Origin: an uncultured Paraglaciecola sp.
GTDB taxonomy: Bacteria; Pseudomonadota; Gammaproteobacteria; Enterobacterales; Alteromonadaceae
Direction: 5' to 3'
Length of the DNA stretch: 5,122 nucleotides
NCBI GenBank assembly: GCA_905479025.1
Contig: CAJQKX010000463.1
Coordinates: forward strand, 1 to 5,122
The position numbers and the translations under genes are program-made. Shown in pieces: positions 1-4,772 of this stretch. The notes beneath the pieces are model-generated. The model did not search any database. It was not told the DNA's origin and saw only the letters and a program-made list of their open reading frames with translations. Each line of letters starts with the position of its first letter. The stretch's first letter is position 1.

Positions 1-1179
1 GGGAAGTAAGGCATTTTTAAGAAGGGTGTCTTTCATTTCATCCAATGCTTTTCTTGTGCTCAAAATTGAACCACTTCCGTCAACATGCATCATTATGTAG
101 AGATTTCCGTCTTTTGGTAAATGGTCGTAATTTCCCTCGTTGTAACCAATTCCTACTCCTCCGCCATAGCCTATGGCGTTAGCTGTAGTTGTTGGTAGAG
201 AAGCTCTATTCGAAGGCAAGCCTGCTGCTGCCCCCGCTCCAGCCCCACCAACTAAACCTGCAACACCTCCAGCGACTCCAGGAGCAACCATAATTACTGA
301 GCCGGAAGTATTCTTGGGCGAACTTTCACTTTTGGTCGGCATAGAATATGTACCTATTCCGCCAAGCGCAGGAACTGCTTGTCCATCCATAACCGCTTGT
401 CCAATACCAGCGCCAAGTCCGGCAAATCCAGCGGCAGCACCAACTGCAGGACCGCCTATTCCTGCACCAACACCTTGCGATGGGAAGTTGTAAGCATAAA
501 CTTCAGCTCCCTTTCCCACTCCAGGCATTGTGCCTTTTCCAAAACCAGCTCCATCTTTATTGAAATTTCCTACAGCACCAAGCTGATCATCATTAAAATC
601 TCCACGACGGGCATCTGGAACAAAATTACCAACATTTACATTATCATTTCCGCCTCGATCTAGCCCAATGTTTTTTCTATCTAAGCGAGCTACTAGGTCG
701 TCGTCATTGTCAAGAATAATCAGTTTATCATCGTCTAGCGTGGCAAGTCTACGATCAAGCAATCCAGGGTCAACACTATTGTAATTGGAGATTGGGTCTC
801 GTCTTTTTTTATTTCTATTGCTTATTTTTTTATCTCCAACAAGCTCAAAACTATCATTTCTGCCTTGATCTAAATTTACATAGTTATGTTCTCGGTAAAT
901 TTCTAGAGAACTGTTTTTATTTATTCTTAAATTTTCATGAGTTGGGACTTCCCAATACTCTCTTGTTGGGCGGGGTCTCGCCTCAGGTAAGACGTTTACA
1001 TAGGCGATTTTTGTTTTGTTTTGTTCTATCACCTTAAGGCTTGAACTTTCTGAGACTTGTTGCTCCTTTATGATTCTATTGTTTGAGTTAAATGCTATTA
1101 GCGATATAAAAGCCCCAGAGGCTAAGTATCCTAATATTAAGCTAGCTATGGATATTGTTTTTAGTCTTTTATTTTTCAT
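1..1179 (-). CDS. Membrane-anchored glycine-rich protein with C-terminal VWA domain (3' end outside window)
   Basis: The frame is open from the ATG at 1179 to the window edge, giving 393 residues with the C-terminus missing. Residues 1-7 are basic (MKNKRLK) and 8-30 are hydrophobic, which fits a signal anchor or uncleaved signal peptide. Residues 31-145 are polar. Residues 146-200 are Asp-rich, and 201-350 are very rich in Gly and Ala, with GxxxG-like runs at 236-262 and 301-320. From about residue 357 the sequence reads like the first strand and helix of a VWA domain: a hydrophobic strand, then DGSGS (D367, S369, S371), the MIDAS DxSxS metal site, then an amphipathic helix. VWA domains usually mediate metal-dependent protein binding. 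I infer a periplasm-facing adhesion or scaffold role; a virion protein is the alternative. No Shine-Dalgarno precedes the start, and a terminator separates it from the upstream gene. The frame is certain; the VWA call rests on about 35 residues. Confidence 0.85.
   Translation of the reverse strand, partial: MKNKRLKTISIASLILGYLASGAFISLIAFNSNNRIIKEQQVSESSSLKVIEQNKTKIAYVNVLPEARPRPTREYWEVPTHENLRINKNSSLEIYREHNYVNLDQGRNDSFELVGDKKISNRNKKRRDPISNYNSVDPGLLDRRLATLDDDKLIILDNDDDLVARLDRKNIGLDRGGNDNVNVGNFVPDARRGDFNDDQLGAVGNFNKDGAGFGKGTMPGVGKGAEVYAYNFPSQGVGAGIGGPAVGAAAGFAGLGAGIGQAVMDGQAVPALGGIGTYSMPTKSESSPKNTSGSVIMVAPGVAGGVAGLVGGAGAGAAAGLPSNRASLPTTTANAIGYGGGVGIGYNEGNYDHLPKDGNLYIMMHVDGSGSILSTRKALDEMKDTLLKNALLP
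642..662 (-). repeat. Internal 21-nt imperfect repeat, copy B
   Basis: The plus strand reads tatcatttccgcctcgatct followed by a. It matches the stretch at 852-872 with two mismatches, exactly 210 bases (70 codons) away and in the same frame. It encodes the LDRGGND motif (residues 173-179) of the VWA protein. Flanking residues are not clearly similar, so this is a short motif repeat, not a domain duplication. Confidence 0.6.
852..872 (-). repeat. Internal 21-nt imperfect repeat, copy A
   Basis: The plus strand reads tatcatttctgccttgatct followed by a, which is copy B with two transitions. It encodes LDQGRND (residues 103-109) in the polar linker of the VWA protein. Both differences relative to copy B keep the frame. 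Confidence 0.6.
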
Positions 1180-1204
1180 ATTAGATATTAATTGTAAGGA
1201 CAAG

Positions 1205-1214
1205 TATTTACACA
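1205..1214 (-). promoter_or_regulatory. Possible T4-type late-promoter-like element upstream of the VWA gene
   Basis: The minus strand reads TGTGTAAATA, starting within the T-run of the preceding terminator and ending 25 bases before the VWA start codon. It differs by one base from the T4 late -10 box TATAAATA. A terminator ends the upstream unit, so this gene needs its own promoter or readthrough, and no good sigma70 pair is visible here. The call is weak: one mismatch in an AT-rich spacer can arise by chance. Confidence 0.25.
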
Positions 1215-1239
1215 AAAAAGCCGCCCGAAGGCGGCTTTT
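1214..1239 (-). terminator. Intrinsic terminator with cUUCGg tetraloop
   Basis: On the minus strand a perfect 6-bp GC stem (GCCGCC/GGCGGC, 1235-1220) closes on TTCG, giving the extra-stable C(UUCG)G loop, and is followed by six T. The A:T flanks can extend the stem by four pairs. The plus strand would have a CGAA loop and only four T, so the terminator is oriented for the minus-strand genes. It lies 18 bases after the stop of the 79-residue membrane protein and closes the OMP cassette. Confidence 0.93.
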
Positions 1240-1257
1240 CATTCGAGTAGAATTTAT

Positions 1258-1497
1258 CTACCCTTTTTCAGAGCTAGGCTTTAATAGCGCAATAAGTAGT
1301 AGTAATGTAATTACTCCTGCTAGAGACGCGCCTTGACCGACAAACCCTGTTACGACATCCTGAAGATTGCCGATTACGTTAATAGGAGCTCCTTCGCCAA
1401 AGACGACTTGAGCTACGACCAAAAGGCCGATTACTGACAGAAGTACGCTCGTCACGCCTCCCGCATATGATTTAATCGTATCGATTGTATTTTTCAT
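1258..1497 (-). CDS. Small two-helix membrane protein (79 aa), holin-like architecture, function unknown
   Basis: I do not recognise a named family. Hydrophobic segments span about residues 13-33 and 57-72, joined by a glycine-containing loop with acidic E35 and D47. The N-terminus carries K2 and K8, and the C-terminal tail carries K73 and K78. By the positive-inside rule this suggests both ends in the cytoplasm and a short periplasmic loop. The layout resembles class II holins, but also many small phage membrane proteins, and no lysozyme or other lysis gene is visible nearby. I chose the ATG at 1497, 10 bases after the stop of the outer-membrane protein gene. A TTG at 1536 in the same frame would add 13 polar residues and overlap that gene. 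No Shine-Dalgarno is seen, so translation may be coupled to the upstream gene. It shares that gene's promoter and is followed by the terminator. Confidence 0.8.
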   Translation of the reverse strand: MKNTIDTIKSYAGGVTSVLLSVIGLLVVAQVVFGEGAPINVIGNLQDVVTGFVGQGASLAGVITLLLLIALLKPSSEKG

Positions 1498-1507
1498 AAT
1501 ATTTTTA

Positions 1508-2161
1508 TTAGAATTGTGTTGAGATTCCCAATCCAACTATGTATTCGTCGCCAATTGATTCTGAGTCTACCCTTAATAAACTAAGGCCCACTGAAGATTT
1601 CTCTCCTAATGACCTAGAAGCCTCAAGTCCCGCTGTATAATATGTATTATCCTCAGAATTCGAAACGTCGGTGTTCCCTGCAGATGCTGAAGCTGTCAGA
1701 TCACAGATTTCCGAGTTAAAGGTGTGAGAGACTGATAGTTCAGTGGTGTAGAGGGAATCGTCCAGATTCCTGAATAAGCTTAGTGTTGGACTTAAGACAG
1801 TGTCAAGAGATACTGCTAAGTTTGCCTCTAGAGCAGCTTCTCCAGATACATTCTCTACGTGGCTTAATCCGAGATAAACCTCTGCTAGTGATTCCATGAA
1901 ACTGCTAGAGACACCTCCTGCAAGAATATAAGAATCTGTTCCAGAATTTACTGATTGATTTGTGAAAGCTCTTGCAGAATAATCTACTCCAGAAACTTTC
2001 CCGCTAACTCCGAGCCCGGCTTGCACAGATTCTTCTGCCTGAAGCGTTCCTCGAAAGAAATAATCAGAAGCGTATCTTGTCTCCAGAGAAAAATTTCCTG
2101 CAGATGCGGCGTTAATGAAAAACCCTAGAAGGGCTGTAATAATTAATTTTGTTGTCTTCAT
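1508..2161 (-). CDS. Secreted outer-membrane beta-barrel-like protein (217 aa)
   Basis: Residues 1-21 form a typical signal peptide: K2, K5, a hydrophobic core at 6-17, and AASA before a likely cut at A21/G22. The mature part alternates polar and hydrophobic residues in strand-like blocks separated by Gly, Ser, Asn and Asp turns. It ends in Phe217 (last residues GLGISTQF), the usual C-terminal signature read by the BAM complex. The start of the mature protein, with SDYFFRGTLQ at residues 32-41, resembles proteobacterial outer-membrane proteins of the Gcw_chp/TIGR02001 type; that resemblance is from memory. The expected location is the host outer membrane. Possible roles are receptor masking or superinfection exclusion, by analogy with lambda Lom and similar phage OMPs, but this is inference. 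A strong promoter sits just upstream, and the 79-residue membrane protein follows after 10 bases. GC content is clearly higher than in hsp20. Confidence 0.88.
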   Translation of the reverse strand: MKTTKLIITALLGFFINAASAGNFSLETRYASDYFFRGTLQAEESVQAGLGVSGKVSGVDYSARAFTNQSVNSGTDSYILAGGVSSSFMESLAEVYLGLSHVENVSGEAALEANLAVSLDTVLSPTLSLFRNLDDSLYTTELSVSHTFNSEICDLTASASAGNTDVSNSEDNTYYTAGLEASRSLGEKSSVGLSLLRVDSESIGDEYIVGLGISTQF

Positions 2162-2177
2162 AATGTTAAAGAGCTAT

Positions 2178-2206
2178 ATAATATACTATATTCAATCAAA
2201 TGTCAA
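2178..2206 (-). promoter_or_regulatory. Strong sigma70-type promoter for the OMP cassette
   Basis: On the minus strand a perfect -35 box TTGACA (2206-2201) is separated by exactly 17 bases from TATTAT (2183-2178), a 5/6 match to TATAAT. Transcription should start near 2171, leaving only about 10 untranslated bases before the ATG at 2161, with no Shine-Dalgarno. The -35 box overlaps the hsp20 stop codon (2205-2203). It is the best promoter in the window and should be read by host RNA polymerase without phage factors. Confidence 0.85.
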
Positions 2207-2604
2207 GTTATTTTTATTCTTGAACTTGTTTTATTTTTAATTTTAGGTATTTTTATATTCAATAATCCATTGTTCATTGTGGCGGATATATTTTTTGCAT
2301 CCATGTCGTTTTGTAATTTATATTTATTTTCAAATGAATCGAATGATATTTGTTGTTGAGAGTATTTTTTTGTATCTTCTTTTTTATTTTCGTATGATAC
2401 ATGTAATACGTTTTCTATAACCTGTATCTCTATTTCTTTTTTGGTTAAGCCTGTTGCTTCAATTTCTATAACAATAGAGTCTTCTTGATTTATAATGTTA
2501 GATTTTCTTTGAGCTTTTAAGTCTTCGTGGTAAAGATCATCTAATAAAGAATTTAAGAAAGAATCTAAAGAATTAGTTTTTTTATTTTTAATATAATATG
2601 ACAT
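2203..2604 (-). CDS. hsp20: Small heat-shock protein, Hsp20/alpha-crystallin family (133 aa)
   Basis: This is an ATP-independent holdase that binds unfolding proteins as oligomers. The alpha-crystallin domain covers about residues 34-125. It includes the strand region IVIEIEATGLTKKEIEIQV and the family motif A-T-M-N-N-G-L-L, followed by NIKIPK near the end. The tail contains an I-K-I (IxI) motif, used for oligomer contacts. The N-terminal arm is short, as in phage versions. Hsp20 genes are common in T4-like marine phages, especially cyanophages, and may aid virion protein folding. The start is the ATG at 2604, preceded by AAGGAG with 5-base spacing; the in-frame ATG at 2664 would add 20 residues with no ribosome site and no family similarity. 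Three hand-counted 60-base rows of this gene hold 14-19 G/C each, against 19-32 in two rows of the OMP gene. Confidence 0.93.
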   Translation of the reverse strand: MSYYIKNKKTNSLDSFLNSLLDDLYHEDLKAQRKSNIINQEDSIVIEIEATGLTKKEIEIQVIENVLHVSYENKKEDTKKYSQQQISFDSFENKYKLQNDMDAKNISATMNNGLLNIKIPKIKNKTSSRIKIT

Positions 2605-2608
2605 ATTG

Positions 2609-2615
2609 TCTCCTT
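2609..2615 (-). promoter_or_regulatory. Shine-Dalgarno site deciding the hsp20 start
   Basis: AAGGAGA on the minus strand, with AAGGAG ending 5 bases before the ATG at 2604. It is the only canonical ribosome binding site among the six start codons visible in the window, and it fixes the hsp20 start over the in-frame upstream ATG at 2664. Confidence 0.9.
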
Positions 2616-2684
2616 GTTTTGATTGTTGTTTATGTATGGTGTGTAAATGTGTCTCAATAAACATTGAATTAATGAATTTACAAT

Positions 2685-2690
2685 ATTATA
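2685..2690 (-). promoter_or_regulatory. Candidate -10 box for hsp20
   Basis: The minus strand carries a perfect TATAAT between the preceding terminator and hsp20. At 17-base spacing the -35 position falls in the terminator T-run (TTTTTT), a poor match to TTGACA. A promoter is expected somewhere here because the upstream transcript ends at 2708. Initiation from this box would give a leader of about 75 bases. Being AT-rich, the sequence could match by chance. Confidence 0.35.
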
Positions 2691-2707
2691 TTTGCTATAA
2701 TCGTGCC

Positions 2708-2738
2708 AAAAAAAGCCCTACTAGGGTACAGTAGGGCT
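2708..2738 (-). terminator. Intrinsic terminator after the gmd-fcl-346aa run
   Basis: On the minus strand a perfect 9-bp stem (AGCCCTACT/AGTAGGGCT, 2738-2730 with 2722-2714) has a 7-base loop and runs directly into a tract of seven T (2714-2708). It lies 27 bases after the stop of the 346-residue gene and separates that run from hsp20. Confidence 0.93.
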
Positions 2739-2765
2739 CTTGGGGATTAAATTGTTTACCTTTTG

Positions 2766-3806
2766 TTATTTTGGCTTTTCATGAGTGAACCCTTTTTCTT
2801 TTAGTTCTAGATGTTGCTTGTAGGTCTCAGCTTTGATTGGCTTGCCTGTTTTTTTGTCATACATCATGTGAGGCTTAAAGTCTTTCTCTTCGTCCGCTGA
2901 CTGGGCTTTTTCCCACGCTTTTTTGCTTGGGCGATCTTTATCTCCAGGTTTTGCGGCTTTATATTTTTTACCCATTCTTTTTTTCTTTTTTCTGATATTG
3001 TCCCATAGTCCGTTTTTAGCTTCGACAACCTCTTCCGTTTCTTCTTCAACTTCGTTTTCCACTTCTTCTCCTTTAGTCATTTTTGTGACGCTTTTCTTGG
3101 ACCACATTTTACAACTCCAATAGCGAGCTTTTGTTTTGGGTCCAGGGTTTTCGCAATTATGCCTAGCTCTAAAACTTTTTCTACGAGCGGGATCATCCCG
3201 TTTGATTTCCATATTTGGGTCGCCGAAATTAACTTTTACAACATTGCCTTTTTCATTTTTTACGTAAACCGAAAATTTCTTTGGCCCTTTGGATGTTCTA
3301 AATGGTTTGTTTAATTTTTTACCTTTATTTTTTTCTGAAGCCCAGCTTTCTTCATTGACATACTCTTCGAACCCAAGCTCGTCGGTTTCAATAAAAATTG
3401 TACTCCACATTTCTTTTGTAAAACTTGGGTCCTCTTGAAGTTGGTTACTTTTAATATCAAGTTGTGCAGAGATTAAATCTTCTTCAGTAAAAAGTTTTGC
3501 TTCTTCGCGCACTCCATCATCAAATATAATACCTGCTTTAGATATGTCTTGATCTGCTTTGCGATATGCATCTTTTACATTCGATCCTCCAACCATTTTT
3601 AAAAACATATTGACCCGAGCAATTGCCCATTGACCTCGTGTTTTTCCTGGCCGTCCAAACTCGCTGAACATTTCTGATCCGCGGCGATATACTTTTTGTA
3701 ACTGAGAAAGTGTTACTTTTTGGGAATATTTTGCATTATGCGCAACGGCTTTTTGTTTCAAGGCATTTAATACTCTATCTGAGAAGCTGTTGTTTTGATT
3801 TTCCAT
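2766..3806 (-). CDS. Basic mosaic phage protein with RHNC...PGPKTKARYWSC module (346 aa)
   Basis: Function unknown. Several blocks that recur in marine phage proteins are strung together. Residues 31-72 hold a helical block with QLQKVYRRG and GQWAIARVNMFL. Residues 178-235 hold a YVKN...FGDPNMEIKRDDPARRKSFRARHNC core ending in PGPKTKARYWSCKMW, with Cys218 and Cys232 as possible metal or disulfide residues. Residues 247-263 are an acidic Glu/Val linker. Residues 266-302 hold GLWDNIRKKKKR and KPGDKDRPSKKAW. Residues 312-346 hold an HMMYDKKTGKPIKA block. I recall these blocks as separate uncharacterised phage domains. The overall basic charge suggests nucleic-acid or capsid contact, which is inference. 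It starts 9 bases after the fcl stop without a Shine-Dalgarno, and a terminator follows. Coding status is certain; role is not. Confidence 0.88.
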   Translation of the reverse strand: MENQNNSFSDRVLNALKQKAVAHNAKYSQKVTLSQLQKVYRRGSEMFSEFGRPGKTRGQWAIARVNMFLKMVGGSNVKDAYRKADQDISKAGIIFDDGVREEAKLFTEEDLISAQLDIKSNQLQEDPSFTKEMWSTIFIETDELGFEEYVNEESWASEKNKGKKLNKPFRTSKGPKKFSVYVKNEKGNVVKVNFGDPNMEIKRDDPARRKSFRARHNCENPGPKTKARYWSCKMWSKKSVTKMTKGEEVENEVEEETEEVVEAKNGLWDNIRKKKKRMGKKYKAAKPGDKDRPSKKAWEKAQSADEEKDFKPHMMYDKKTGKPIKAETYKQHLELKEKGFTHEKPK

Positions 3807-3815
3807 AAATATTAT

Positions 3816-4772
3816 TTACACAAATTTTTGTTTATTTTCTAGATACCAAGTATATGTTTTTTGTAATCCTTGCTCTAGAGAAGTTTTGGGTGTGAATCCA
3901 ATGTTGGATAATTGAGTGTTGTCCATTTTTTTGCGATATGTGCCATCGGGCTTACTGGAGTCGAATACAATGCCTCCTTGATAACCAACAACTTTTTGTA
4001 TCAGATGCGTCAATTCAAGAATAGATACTTCATCTTCGGATCCACAATTGATGTGCGAAATGCCTTTGTTGTATATGTCTTGTGCGTCAATGTTTTCAAG
4101 ACAATATGTTATTGCTTGTGCCAGATCGTCCACATATAAAAATTCGCGTAACGGTTTACCACTACCCCAAACTTCTACATTTTCGGCATCACTTTCTTTT
4201 GCTTCATCTACTTTTCTTATTAGCGCTGGTAAAACATGTGAACTTTTCAAATCAAAATTATCTCGCGCCCCATACATGTTGCACGGCATAATCGAATAAA
4301 AATTATTGTTGTGTTGTTGATGATAACTTTCACACAATTTGATTGCTGCTATTTTGGCAATAGCATATGGTTCGTTTGTTTTTTCTAGTACATCTGTTAA
4401 AAGACTTTCTTCTACAATCGGTATTTTTGCATCTCGAGGATATATGCATGAACTGCCAAGATTGATCAGTTTTTGAACATTGTATTTGCTTGAGGTATGT
4501 ATTAGATTACTTGCGATTTGTAGATTTTGATAGATAAAGTCTGCGCGAAGTGTATTGTTTGCGAGTATGCCGCCGACTTTTGCTGCACAAATGATTACTG
4601 CATCTGGACGTTCTTTCGCGAAAAAACTATTAACTTGTGCTTGATTGATTAAATCTAGTTCGCCGCGAGTTCGTGTGATTACATTTTCGTAACCATTGTC
4701 TTGCAAACAATTTAAAACCGCAGATCCAACCATTCCACGGTGGCCCGCTAGAAAGATTGATTTGCTTTTCAT
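3816..4772 (-). CDS. fcl: GDP-L-fucose synthase (318 aa, complete)
   Basis: A bifunctional 3,5-epimerase/4-reductase using NADPH, it turns GDP-4-keto-6-deoxy-mannose into GDP-L-fucose in the cytoplasm. It is a short-chain dehydrogenase-fold enzyme. The nucleotide loop AGHRGMVGSA is at residues 9-18, and AAKVGG and NNT follow at 63-74. The catalytic triad is Ser107, Tyr136 and Lys140 (in LGSSCIYP and NEPYAIAK). The epimerase residues are Cys109 and His179. These positions equal those I recall for E. coli Fcl (WcaG), with which it aligns without gaps for about 190 residues. Arg187 of E. coli appears as Lys187 here. The motifs WGSGKPLREFLYVDD and KPDGTYRKKMD are also family-typical. The start is the ATG at 4772, overlapping the gmd stop as ATGA, so translation is probably coupled. 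An in-frame start at 4880 is rejected because it lies inside gmd. Confidence 0.97.
   Translation of the reverse strand: MKSKSIFLAGHRGMVGSAVLNCLQDNGYENVITRTRGELDLINQAQVNSFFAKERPDAVIICAAKVGGILANNTLRADFIYQNLQIASNLIHTSSKYNVQKLINLGSSCIYPRDAKIPIVEESLLTDVLEKTNEPYAIAKIAAIKLCESYHQQHNNNFYSIMPCNMYGARDNFDLKSSHVLPALIRKVDEAKESDAENVEVWGSGKPLREFLYVDDLAQAITYCLENIDAQDIYNKGISHINCGSEDEVSILELTHLIQKVVGYQGGIVFDSSKPDGTYRKKMDNTQLSNIGFTPKTSLEQGLQKTYTWYLENKQKFV

Noticed and set aside
173..493. Plus-strand Pro/Ala-rich open frame
   Set aside because: It is the mirror of the Gly/Ala-rich minus-strand coding region; GGN and GCN codons read as Pro- and Ala-rich on the other strand. It has no ribosome site and no recognisable product.
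919..926. Late-promoter-like AATAAATA on the minus strand
   Set aside because: It lies deep inside the VWA coding region with no gene start downstream; a similar match occurs in hsp20 coding sequence (near 2320). Both are expected by chance in AT-rich DNA.
1016..1336. Plus-strand frame across the terminator region
   Set aside because: It runs through the intrinsic terminator and antisense to two supported genes; its low-complexity product has no family features.
1498..1536. TTG start extending the two-helix protein by 13 residues
   Set aside because: It would overlap the OMP gene and add polar residues before the membrane segment; the ATG at 1497 sits 10 bases after the OMP stop and is simpler.
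2605..2664. Upstream ATG for hsp20
   Set aside because: It lacks a ribosome site, and the added 20 residues show no Hsp20 similarity; the strong AAGGAG before the ATG at 2604 lies inside this extension.
2605..2684. RNA thermometer in the hsp20 leader
   Set aside because: I looked for a UCUCCUU or UUUU stretch able to pair with AAGGAG in the leader and saw none, so there is no support for ROSE or fourU elements.
2864..3049. Minus-strand Lys/Arg-rich 61-codon frame
   Set aside because: It is a frame-shifted shadow within the 346-residue gene, whose recognisable modules are in the other frame.
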